7,265 nt of DNA from Planctomycetaceae bacterium (GCA_002702965.1 PADE01000272.1:31800-39064); one strand, 5' to 3'. Shown: positions 1 through 5,690, numbered from the stretch's first letter. Numbers and translations are program-made. Notes: a model not told the origin generated them from the letters alone.

Positions 1-860
1 TCTGCCGCCAACAACAAATCACTCACCTCGTCGTACGCTCCGGGTAAGAACAGCGCACCCTGCAACTGCAGATCCTTGGCCAGTTCCCACAGCCCCTCCC
101 AAGCCGGACCTTCGCCGACCAGCCAGAGGCGCGCACCCGGCCAGCGCTGAAGAACTTGGGGCCAGGCGCGGACCAGGTCGAACAGGCCCTTGGCCTCGTG
201 CAGGCGGCCCGTATAGAGCACCACCGGGCTGTCGGCGCGAACTTCCAGATCGGGGTTCCCGTCCGCCAGAGTGCGGCGGACATCCGCCCGGTCGGGGGCG
301 TCATTGGCGTCCGGAACCGGCACCCCGTTGTCGATGCGGTGGATCCTCTGGGAAGGGAACTCGGCCGCGCTCAACTCGCTGGCGATCTCGTCGCTCGGGG
401 CCACCACGCTGGCTGCAGACTGACAGCGGCGTCGGATACGATGGCCAAAACGGGCCTGCTGATGCCAGCAACAATCTCCCGTTTGGCCGGCTCCCTCGGC
501 GCGTAGCACCACCGGAATGGAGAGATCGCCGAGGGCCCCCAATGCCGCGTATGCATCGTGCTTGAGCATCGAAACATAAACTGCGTCGAACTGGTCTCGG
601 TGCGCTCGCAACCACCGGGCAACGCCGCGCATATACCGGTACGTCCCCCAGCCACGTGCGCGGGGATTTGGAATCCGTGTCACGGGAACATCTCCGTGAA
701 CCAATTCGGTGGGCCAATGCAGCTCCCATTGGGCGGTCAGCACGCGCGTCACAACGCCCGTCTGCTGGAAAGCCGTCGCCAGCTGCGCCATGACGGTTTC
801 GGCACCCCCCACCAGCGGCCAGAAACGTCGCGTCAACAACACCAATCTCAAAGGTCTCAT
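1..860 (-). CDS. GT4-type glycosyltransferase, C-terminus missing at window edge
   Basis: Probable cytoplasmic or membrane-associated glycosyltransferase that moves a sugar from an activated donor to a glycan, lipid or polysaccharide acceptor. The frame is open without a stop from an ATG at 860 to the left edge, giving 286 residues. The N-terminal Rossmann half opens with RLVLLTRRFWPLVGGAE, where the GGAE motif (18-21) is typical of GT4 enzymes. An IDNGVP segment (176-181) marks the hinge. The C-terminal half begins with VVLYTGRLHEAKG (213-225), in which Arg219 and Lys224 are the usual donor-diphosphate contacts, followed by LWLVGEGP (245-252). The E-x7-E donor motif and about 80-100 residues lie beyond the window. 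The ATG overlaps the hpt stop as ATGA (857-860) and has no clear ribosome binding site, which suggests translational coupling. Donor and acceptor cannot be inferred. The family call is firm. Confidence 0.9.
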   Translation of the reverse strand, partial: MRPLRLVLLTRRFWPLVGGAETVMAQLATAFQQTGVVTRVLTAQWELHWPTELVHGDVPVTRIPNPRARGWGTYRYMRGVARWLRAHRDQFDAVYVSMLKHDAYAALGALGDLSIPVVLRAEGAGQTGDCCWHQQARFGHRIRRRCQSAASVVAPSDEIASELSAAEFPSQRIHRIDNGVPVPDANDAPDRADVRRTLADGNPDLEVRADSPVVLYTGRLHEAKGLFDLVRAWPQVLQRWPGARLWLVGEGPAWEGLWELAKDLQLQGALFLPGAYDEVSDLLLAA

Positions 861-1387
861 GCCGGATCGCGGGTGATCTCGCCCGGCTCCAAGGCCGCCA
901 GATAGGGAAGGTTTCGGTATGCGTCCCGATAATCCAGTCCGTATCCCACAACGAACTCATCGGGAATGTCATAAGCCACGAAATCGGGTTCGAGATCGAC
1001 CTGGCTGCAACCCACCTTGCGGAGCAGCACACAGGAGCGAATCGACGCCGGCTGTAGGTTCACCATCAGGCCTATGACTTCTTTCAGCGTGTGCCCGGTA
1101 TCAAAGATATCGTCGACCAACAACACGTCTCGCTCGGCGATCGTCGGCATCGACTCAACATTGATCGTCAAGGGGCCCCGTGCAATACCGTCTCGATAGC
1201 TGCTGGCTTGCACGACACCCACCCGCGAAGGCATGTCAAGCAAGCGAATCAAGTCGGCCAACAGGACCAAGCTTCCCGTCAGCACACCGATCACGGTCAA
1301 CGGCTTTCCGCCCTGACAACGATTGATCTGGTCCGCCATGGCGGCGACACCAGTGCGAAGCTCATGTGCGCTGAGCAGGGTTTTCAC
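857..1387 (-). CDS. hpt: Hypoxanthine(-guanine) phosphoribosyltransferase
   Basis: Cytoplasmic purine-salvage enzyme that joins hypoxanthine (often also guanine) to PRPP, giving IMP or GMP and pyrophosphate. The 176-residue length is normal for bacterial enzymes. The PRPP-binding motif DVLLVDDIFDTGHTL is at 87-101, with Asp96 in the catalytic-base position. SSY (62-64) sits in the flexible loop. Lys124 matches the purine-contacting lysine, and PDEFVVGYGLDYRDAYRNLPY (142-162) is the family's strongly conserved C-terminal block with Asp152. In the first loop, Leu36-Thr37-Gly38 replaces the Leu-Lys-Gly of many homologues. The start is GTG (1387-1385). The family's usual N-terminus and an in-frame TAG 14 codons upstream leave no better choice. 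It is first in a two-gene unit with the glycosyltransferase and divergent from the esterase. The call is very secure; hypoxanthine versus guanine preference is not decided. Confidence 0.96.
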   Translation of the reverse strand: MKTLLSAHELRTGVAAMADQINRCQGGKPLTVIGVLTGSLVLLADLIRLLDMPSRVGVVQASSYRDGIARGPLTINVESMPTIAERDVLLVDDIFDTGHTLKEVIGLMVNLQPASIRSCVLLRKVGCSQVDLEPDFVAYDIPDEFVVGYGLDYRDAYRNLPYLAALEPGEITRDPA

Positions 1388-1512
1388 GTCGAGGCTACCA
1401 CTGGGGATCTTGACAAAGCGCCCATTCTAGAGTTTCGTCTGAGCAGCGAGTAGAGCGCGTTTCGATCGTCCGCTCGGCGAGACGCGTCCCACGACCGCGG
1501 AGAACCGACGCC
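1388..1512. promoter_or_regulatory. Divergent intergenic region between hpt and the esterase
   Basis: These 125 bases must carry the signals for both divergent genes. On the minus strand, TAGAAT (1429-1424) is a fair -10 box about 36 bases before the hpt GTG, but I see no good -35 at 16-18 bases. On the plus strand, a perfect TTGACA lies at 1410-1415, but the hexamer 17 bases on (TTTCGT) is poor. Neither promoter is convincing and planctomycete consensus elements are not well known. Confidence 0.3.
1499..1502 (+). promoter_or_regulatory. Ribosome binding site of the esterase (supports the TTG start)
   Basis: GGAG followed by a 10-base spacer leads to TTG at 1513. The first in-frame ATG comes about 50 codons later, inside the hydrolase fold, so the GGAG decides for the TTG. 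Confidence 0.5.
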
Positions 1513-2265
1513 TTGAACACACCAACCGGAACGTGGACCGAGGAATCGGTAGGGGGACACCCCTGCGATATCTACCAGCCGTCACACCATCATCCCCATG
1601 GATTTGTCGTCTTGTATCTGCACGGAGTGCACCTTCAGCAGCTTCACGACAAAGCCCCCTTCATGGCAGCATTCGATCAACACGGGCTGCCGGTCGTCGC
1701 CCCGCGCACGCAGCGCAGCTGGTGGACCGATCGCATCTGCCTGGAGTTCGATCCGCAGCTGACGGCCGAACGACACGTCCTGGACAACGTGGTTCCATTC
1801 ATCCGTGACCGCTGGCAGCTCGCCGATAGCGGTATCGGCTTGTTCGGCACCAGTATGGGCGGCCAAGGTGCCCTGCGCCTGGCCTACAAACACCCTCAGA
1901 CGTTCCCTGTCACAGCCGCCATTTCTCCCGCCATCGATTACCAGTTGCGTTTCGACGAGGGGGATGAGACGCTGCCCTCGATGTACCGGGATGCCGAACA
2001 AGCCAGACAGGACACGGCGTTGTTACACATTCACCCACTCAACTGGCCGCGACATCAATTTTTCTGTTGCGACCCCAGCGATTACCCCTGGTTCGACAGC
2101 GCCGAACGGCTGCGCATGAAACTCGGTTCTCTGGGCGTTCCCTTCGAGAGCGACTTGGAAACGACGGGGGGCGGCCACGGCTTCGACTACTACAATCGAA
2201 TGGCAGAAAAAACCATCGGTTTTCTGGTGAGTCGGTTGGAAAAGGAACGCCTGCGGGTACCCTGA
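1513..2265 (+). CDS. Alpha/beta-hydrolase, esterase D / feruloyl-esterase-like
   Basis: Predicted serine hydrolase of 250 residues acting on an ester or thioester. The nucleophile elbow GTSMGG (112-117) puts Ser114 as the nucleophile, after strand IGLFG (108-112). Likely triad partners are Asp187 (or Asp190) in CCDPSDYPWFD (185-195) and His222 in GGGHGFDYY (219-227). LYLHGVH (34-40) fits the strand and oxyanion-hole region. Length and motif spacing suit the PF00756-type esterase group. No signal peptide or membrane segment is visible, so it is probably cytoplasmic. The N-terminal loop holds HHHPH (25-29). The start is TTG with GGAG ten bases ahead. It is divergent from hpt and 145 bases before the Gfo/Idh gene on the same strand, with a strong hairpin just past its stop, so joint transcription with that gene is uncertain. 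The substrate is unknown. Confidence 0.85.
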   Translation: MNTPTGTWTEESVGGHPCDIYQPSHHHPHGFVVLYLHGVHLQQLHDKAPFMAAFDQHGLPVVAPRTQRSWWTDRICLEFDPQLTAERHVLDNVVPFIRDRWQLADSGIGLFGTSMGGQGALRLAYKHPQTFPVTAAISPAIDYQLRFDEGDETLPSMYRDAEQARQDTALLHIHPLNWPRHQFFCCDPSDYPWFDSAERLRMKLGSLGVPFESDLETTGGGHGFDYYNRMAEKTIGFLVSRLEKERLRVP

Positions 2266-2266
2266 A

Positions 2267-2290
2267 GGGGCCCCGCCGGGTCAACCCGGC
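2267..2290 (+). terminator. Candidate hairpin terminator after the esterase
   Basis: Two bases after the TGA lies the perfect palindrome GGGGCCCC (2267-2274). It is followed directly by GCCGGG-TCAA-CCCGGC (2275-2290), a six-pair all-GC stem with a tetraloop. No T-run follows, so this is either a non-canonical terminator, an mRNA-stabilising 3' structure or a read-through attenuator. Confidence 0.4.
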
Positions 2291-2381
2291 CATCCGGTTG
2301 GTGGCGCGTGGACCGGTGCGCAATCGACCGACGGGAGCGGCGGGCCGAGTCGCAGGTCGATCGCGGCGAGACGTTCTGTGT

Positions 2382-2407
2382 CCGTTAGTCGTCGATGCGG
2401 GGAGACG
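2382..2407 (+). repeat. Leader block A (partner of 3512-3537), contains the RBS of the Gfo/Idh gene
   Basis: Aligned without gaps to 3512-3537, 20 of 26 bases match, ending in the identical GCGGGGAGACG (2397-2407). GGGGAG (2399-2404) is the ribosome binding site, six bases before the ATG at 2411. This fixes that ATG over the GTG at 2378. A second shared word, AGGTCGATCGC, lies upstream at 2354-2364. Confidence 0.55.
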
Positions 2408-2410
2408 GAG

Positions 2411-3454
2411 ATGAATCAACGGATCTATCGTGGTGGGATCATCGGGTTGGGGTTCATCGGGGGCGCCGACCAGATTTCCGGCGACGCGCTCAATCAGCGC
2501 GTGGTCGATCTGGACGGGACCCATCTGGTGGCCATGCAAAACCACCCTCGGATCGAACTCGTCGCCGGCAGTAGTCGCGACGGGGGCCGGCGCGAGCGCT
2601 TTGAGAAGCGCACATCGGCGCGTAGCTACGAAGACTGGCAACAGATGCTCGAGCGCGAATCACTCGACGTGGTCAGCATCGCGACCTACGCGCCGCAACA
2701 CGCCGAGATGGCGGTCCGCTGTGCCGAACAAAGGGTCGGGGCCGTGTGGTGCGAAAAACCGATCTCTCCAACCCTAGACGAGGCCGAGCGGATGGTCGCC
2801 GCATGCCAGCAAGCAAACACCCTGTTGGTCATTAACCACAATCGTCGTTTTCACTCCGTGTTCCGCAAACTGCGCGACGCGGTTGCCGACGGCCTGCTGG
2901 GCGAGTTGACTTCGGTTGGGCTGCAGTGGGGTTCGGGCCGGCTGGGGAACGTCGGCACACACATGTTTAACGGGCTCTGCATGTTGACCGGTCGTCGCGT
3001 GGTGGCGGCGAGTGCCCGTTTGGACCTGTCGCGGCGACCCGATTGTCGCGGACCTGAGTTTGCCGACCCGGGCGGATGGGGTTGGCTCCGCTTGGAAGAT
3101 GATCTGATGGCCAGCTTCGACGCGGCAGATTTCGCCCAGGTGCCCGGTACGATCACGCTCAACGGGTCGCTGGGGCGGGCGACGACGGGTGTCCACGACT
3201 CGCAACTGGAGTTCTGGGACGGAAAGCGTGATAACTGGCAGCGGGGGCCCGACGAACCATCGTCGATGGATGTCGCAGCAGCTGAAATCGTGACCGCTCT
3301 GGATGGGACACGACCTCTGGAAGATGACGCCCTCGATTCGGTCCACACGCTGGAGACGATCGTGGCCTGTCACGCATCCCATCAACGCCAATCCGGCTGG
3401 GTCAGTCTGCCGTTGACGGGGGCCGATCGGGAGCTGGAAGTTCAAAGCGGTTGA
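2411..3454 (+). CDS. Gfo/Idh/MocA-family oxidoreductase
   Basis: Predicted cytoplasmic NAD(P)-dependent dehydrogenase for a sugar, sugar acid or inositol-like substrate, 347 residues (usual range). The N-terminal Rossmann fold shows GIIGLGFIGG (9-18) with the GxGxxG loop. CEKPIS (114-119) is the family's EKP motif, and NHNRRF (142-147) the second conserved block. GTHMFNGLCMLTG (182-194) carries the catalytic-type His184. At the position where most members have Asp (H-x-x-D), this protein has Asn187. Between the glycine loop and the second strand (VAGSS, 51-55) there is a longer stretch than usual (about 19-45), and a GDALNQR segment replaces the normal short helix. Residues 196-330 form the C-terminal substrate domain. 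The start is ATG at 2411, backed by GGGGAG six bases ahead; an in-frame GTG at 2378 would add 11 residues. The short-chain dehydrogenase gene follows 88 bases downstream. Family certain, substrate unknown. Confidence 0.92.
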   Translation: MNQRIYRGGIIGLGFIGGADQISGDALNQRVVDLDGTHLVAMQNHPRIELVAGSSRDGGRRERFEKRTSARSYEDWQQMLERESLDVVSIATYAPQHAEMAVRCAEQRVGAVWCEKPISPTLDEAERMVAACQQANTLLVINHNRRFHSVFRKLRDAVADGLLGELTSVGLQWGSGRLGNVGTHMFNGLCMLTGRRVVAASARLDLSRRPDCRGPEFADPGGWGWLRLEDDLMASFDAADFAQVPGTITLNGSLGRATTGVHDSQLEFWDGKRDNWQRGPDEPSSMDVAAAEIVTALDGTRPLEDDALDSVHTLETIVACHASHQRQSGWVSLPLTGADRELEVQSG

Positions 3455-3480
3455 CGCCGTAGCCCACTTGCGCCGGGTAT

Positions 3481-3500
3481 CGTCGCGCCACCGCGCGGCG
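3481..3500 (+). other. Intercistronic hairpin between the two dehydrogenase genes
   Basis: CGTCGCGC (3481-3488) pairs with GCGCGGCG (3493-3500) around the tetraloop CACC, giving eight pairs, one of them G-U. No T-run follows. It could be a transcript-processing or stabilising element, or a weak terminator that sets the level of the downstream gene. Confidence 0.4.
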
Positions 3501-3511
3501 GAGGTCGATCG

Positions 3512-3537
3512 CCGTAGGTTATTGACGCGGGGAGACG
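3512..3537 (+). repeat. Leader block B (partner of 2382-2407), contains the RBS of the SDR gene
   Basis: Matches block A at 20 of 26 positions and ends in the same GCGGGGAGACG (3527-3537). AGGTCGATCGC (3502-3512) lies directly upstream, overlapping the block by one base, whereas in leader A the same word sits 17 bases ahead of the block. GGGGAG (3529-3534) is the ribosome binding site, eight bases before the ATG at 3543. Confidence 0.55.
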
Positions 3538-3542
3538 AGAAT

Positions 3543-4340
3543 ATGGCTGGTCGAGTTCAAGAGCAGGTCGCGATCGTCACCGGCGCCGGGTCGATTGGAC
3601 CCGGATGGGGCAATGGCAAAGCGGCCGCCGTGTTGTACGCCCGTGAAGGGGCCCGCGTACTGGCCGTCGATCTGAACCGCGCCGCGGCCGATGAAACGAC
3701 CGAGATCATCTGCCAGGAAGGGGGCCAGGCGACGGCGATTGAAGCCGATGTCACCGACAGCGAACAGGTTCAGGCGGTGGTCGCACACTGCCAGGAGATC
3801 TACGGTCGGATCGATATCCTGCACAACAATGTGGGGGTTCCCGATGTGGGGGGCCCCGAAGAGATCGATGAAGACCGCTGGGATCGGTCGTTGGCAATCA
3901 ACGTGCGCAGCATGTACTTGACCTGCCGCTACTGCCTGCCCGTAATGGTTGCCCAACAACAGGGCGCAATCGTCAATATCTCCTCGATTGCCTCGCTGCG
4001 CTTTATCGGGTATCCGTGTGTCTCCTACGCCGCCAGCAAGGGCGCCGTCAATCAACTGACGCAAAATATTGCCATCCAGTACGCCGAACAGGGAATTCGC
4101 GCCAACTGCATCCTGCCAGGCCTGATGCACACTCCCCAAATCGAACACTACATCCGCGAAGGCTACGGGGGGGACTTGGAAGCCATGATCCAACAGCGAA
4201 ACCAGCTGGTACCGATGAAGCGAATGGGAGACGCTTGGGACGTCGCCCGAGCCGCGCTGTTTCTGGCCTCCGATGAAGCCCGTTATATCACGGGAACCGA
4301 ACTGGTTGTCGACGGTGGGATTACCTGCACCGTGCACTAG
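3543..4340 (+). CDS. Short-chain dehydrogenase/reductase (classical SDR)
   Basis: NAD(P)-dependent oxidoreductase of 265 residues, likely cytoplasmic, interconverting a hydroxyl and a keto group on an unknown substrate. The cofactor loop reads TGAGS (13-17), then IGPGW (18-22), then GNGKA (23-27), so the usual TGxxxGxG is split by about five extra residues. Asp43 at the end of the second strand (VLAVDLN) suggests NAD over NADP. NNVG (95-98), Asn120, Ser148 in NISS, and Tyr162 with Lys166 (YAASK) complete the classical active site. LPGLMHTP (191-198) and the C-terminal ELVVDGG (253-259) are also standard. The start at 3543 has GGGGAG eight bases ahead; an in-frame upstream start at 3468 would only add an arginine-rich tail. 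It follows the Gfo/Idh gene by 88 bases with a hairpin between, and converges with the RraA-like gene. Family certain, reaction unknown. Confidence 0.94.
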   Translation: MAGRVQEQVAIVTGAGSIGPGWGNGKAAAVLYAREGARVLAVDLNRAAADETTEIICQEGGQATAIEADVTDSEQVQAVVAHCQEIYGRIDILHNNVGVPDVGGPEEIDEDRWDRSLAINVRSMYLTCRYCLPVMVAQQQGAIVNISSIASLRFIGYPCVSYAASKGAVNQLTQNIAIQYAEQGIRANCILPGLMHTPQIEHYIREGYGGDLEAMIQQRNQLVPMKRMGDAWDVARAALFLASDEARYITGTELVVDGGITCTVH

Positions 4341-4366
4341 GTCTGGCGAGTCGAGACGTCGGCTGG

Positions 4367-4388
4367 GCGAGCGCGGGCCGCGCCTCGC
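4367..4388. terminator. Candidate bidirectional hairpin between convergent genes
   Basis: GCGAGCGCG (4367-4375) pairs with CGCGC (4379-4383) and TCGC (4385-4388), giving nine pairs around a three-base loop with C4384 bulged. It touches the stop codon of the RraA-like gene and lies 26 bases beyond the SDR stop. There is no flanking T-run in either direction, so terminator function is inferred from position and stem strength only. Confidence 0.4.
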
Positions 4389-5062
4389 TAGACGCGGAAT
4401 TCGAGTTTGCTGGCCCGTCCGGCCCGTAGGTTGTCGCAGTGTTCGCGAAAATTCAGCAGTTCTTCGAGACTGGTCCCCTCGGCCATCCGCGCGAGTAGCT
4501 GATCCTCTTGCCGTTGGATCTCTTCCGCCACGGGGAGTAGTTGTTCCCACTGCTCGGCCGTAGCGACGAGAATGCCATCATCGTCTCCGAATAGGATGTC
4601 TCCGGGATGGACCGTCACCCCGCCACAATTGACGGGAATCTGCGTCGCAAACAACTGCTGGGTTGCGCCGGCCCGACAATCGACCGAGCGCGCGTAGTAC
4701 GGCAACGGCAGGGCGCGGACCGCCGCCGTGTCACGGCAGGGACCATCGTTCACGATTCCCGCCAGCCCTTTGCGGATGGCTTCGGTCGGAAATAACTCGC
4801 CCGTCAAGGCGCGCTGGCTGGCTTGCGAGTCGATGACGAGCACCTCGCCGGCTTGGGCCTCAAACAGGGCCTTGATGACGGTCAAGAAGTCGTCTTTGCA
4901 CTGGACCGTGTGGGCCAGACCGACCATCTTCAAGCCGCGACGGAGCGGACGGATCTGCGGGTCGATGACCCGCAGTTGTAGCTGGACCGACTTCTCAGCG
5001 TCACACACGCAGGCCGTGTCCAGCCGCTGCAGACGTGGTCTGATTTCAACCAAATCAATCAT
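4388..5062 (-). CDS. RraA-like protein / HMG-aldolase-like family
   Basis: Member of the RraA / 4-hydroxy-4-methyl-2-oxoglutarate aldolase family. Members either cleave 4-hydroxy-2-oxo acids to pyruvate and an oxo-acid with a divalent metal, or (E. coli RraA) inhibit RNase E. The 224 residues start MIDLVEIRPRLQRLDTACV, a typical N-terminus. The core is GELF (88-91) through GLAGIVNDGPCRD (99-111), so Glu89 sits 21 residues before Arg110-Asp111: E-x20-R-D, close to the D-x20-R-D motif of the aldolases. PGDILFGDDDGILV (153-166) is the second conserved block. The tail (178-215) is charged and helical. The ATG at 5062 is chosen from family fit. A GTG at 5080 would add six residues and has the better binding site (GAGGG, nine bases ahead), so it remains possible. 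The aldolase role is favoured over RNase E control because of the Arg-Asp pair and the dehydrogenase neighbours; this is inference. Confidence 0.87.
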   Translation of the reverse strand: MIDLVEIRPRLQRLDTACVCDAEKSVQLQLRVIDPQIRPLRRGLKMVGLAHTVQCKDDFLTVIKALFEAQAGEVLVIDSQASQRALTGELFPTEAIRKGLAGIVNDGPCRDTAAVRALPLPYYARSVDCRAGATQQLFATQIPVNCGGVTVHPGDILFGDDDGILVATAEQWEQLLPVAEEIQRQEDQLLARMAEGTSLEELLNFREHCDNLRAGRASKLEFRV

Positions 5063-5088
5063 CGACCCACCGTGGCTCACGGATTCCC

Positions 5089-5103
5089 GCCCTCAACAAG
5101 GGC
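5089..5103 (-). other. Small hairpin in the leader of the RraA-like gene
   Basis: GCCCT and AGGGC form a five-pair stem with a five-base loop. On the minus strand the downstream arm overlaps the GAGGG that would serve the GTG start at 5080, so folding could hide that ribosome binding site. Alternatively it is just the 3' end structure of the small membrane protein gene. Confidence 0.25.
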
Positions 5104-5127
5104 ATGTTACCCCTACGGCAACTGAAA

Positions 5128-5436
5128 CTACTCTTTTTCAATGCGGAGTTCCAACCCGCCAACCCGGGGCAGCACGAGATTGAGCACGACCGCCCAAAGC
5201 AAACCGACGATAAAACTGATCACGCCGTATAGAATCGGCGCGAAGATCAGGATGCCAACCGCCCCTCCAATAAAAAGAAAGGCGGGAGGGCCACCGCCGT
5301 CTTGAGTCATGGCCACTACACCCATTGCCAGCAATACGCCTCCGTAGATCAGGCCGATTAGCAGACCGACGAAGACGCCCATTACTCCGCTGACTTTCCC
5401 CGCTGAAAAGACTCCCACTTCCATGATGCGATGCAT
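5128..5436 (-). CDS. Small hydrophobic membrane protein, function unknown
   Basis: Predicted integral membrane protein of 102 residues. After a short N-terminus (MHRIMEVGVFSAGKVSG), residues 18-42 form one long hydrophobic span. A loop with TQDGGGPP (44-51) follows. Residues 52-89 are hydrophobic enough for one long or two short spans (AFLFIGGAVGILIFAPI and GVISFIVGLLWAVVLNLVL). The protein ends in a charged RVGGLELRIEKE tail, probably cytoplasmic. The layout resembles small planctomycete membrane proteins that I recall as DUF3566-like, but I cannot confirm this and assign no function. The ATG at 5436 is chosen because GGGGAG (5449-5444) lies seven bases ahead; an in-frame upstream ATG at 5493 lacks such a site and would add a non-membrane leader. 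The RraA-like gene follows 65 bases downstream on the same strand. Confidence 0.75.
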   Translation of the reverse strand: MHRIMEVGVFSAGKVSGVMGVFVGLLIGLIYGGVLLAMGVVAMTQDGGGPPAFLFIGGAVGILIFAPILYGVISFIVGLLWAVVLNLVLPRVGGLELRIEKE

Positions 5437-5690
5437 GGTCGTTCTCCCCAAAGATATGGAATCGATGTGCCGGTGTTCGTCCAGCCCGAACATCGAGCGC
5501 CACGGCCTTCACTCCCTGTTCGAAGTTTATCAGACGATCTTGGCGAGGTCTTCGGCAGGCGTTGCAATGCGCGCGGCCAATACAGTGACTCGATCAAACG
5601 CGTTTAAGTAGCCTATTGGTCACCGTGGGAGAACGAGAGGGTCGAATCGCGGGGGCATTTTCGCGTTTCCCAGCGACTCGGCTGACGGGC
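5437..5690. other. 254-base intergenic region with inverted repeats
   Basis: I see no gene on either strand. It separates the end of the DUF1501 gene from the small membrane protein gene. It contains AAACGCGTTT (5596-5605, a perfect palindrome), CCAATA (5577-5582) paired with TATTGG (5614-5619), and GTGAC (5585-5589) paired with GTCAC (5619-5623). This slightly AT-richer patch is a candidate promoter or operator for the minus-strand genes. TGATAAACT lies nearer the start on the minus strand, but I cannot match it with a good -35. Confidence 0.35.
5444..5449 (-). promoter_or_regulatory. Ribosome binding site of the small membrane protein
   Basis: GGGGAG on the minus strand with a seven-base spacer to the ATG at 5436. 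It decides this start over the upstream in-frame ATG at 5493. Confidence 0.6.

Noticed and set aside
1..860. Possible frameshifted glycosyltransferase pseudogene, suggested by several short overlapping frames
   Set aside because: Reading from the ATG at 860 gives one uninterrupted 286-residue frame with GT4 motifs in order. It just has no stop inside the window.
301..1032. 243-codon minus-strand open frame over hpt and the glycosyltransferase
   Set aside because: Out of frame with both. Its product is rich in Arg, Ser and Pro with no motif, while the two overlapping real frames show clear family signatures.
1410..1415. Perfect TTGACA as a plus-strand -35 box for the esterase
   Set aside because: No acceptable -10 hexamer at 16-18 bases. 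A six-base match is expected by chance in a window this size.
1384..1425. Thirteen-residue upstream open frame ending on the hpt GTG
   Set aside because: It has no ribosome binding site, and its ATG overlaps the candidate -10 box, so it would lie ahead of the transcript start. Likely chance.
1585..1599. HHHPH run in the esterase as a metal site
   Set aside because: A short surface-loop run near the N-terminus with no partner residues recognisable. The enzyme's serine triad does not need metal.
2039..2641. 200-codon minus-strand frame across the esterase end and Gfo/Idh start
   Set aside because: Covers two real plus-strand genes and their gap. The product is Arg/Pro-rich without recognisable domains.
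2774..3445. 223-codon minus-strand frame inside the Gfo/Idh gene
   Set aside because: Shadow of the sense gene, which has intact Gfo/Idh motifs. No ribosome binding site or domain of its own.
3519..4550. Long 343-codon open frame antisense to the SDR gene
   Set aside because: It mirrors the SDR coding frame and spans into the convergent gene. Its product is low in motifs, and antisense frames of GC-rich SDR genes are a known source of false genes. The sense gene has a full active site and a ribosome binding site.
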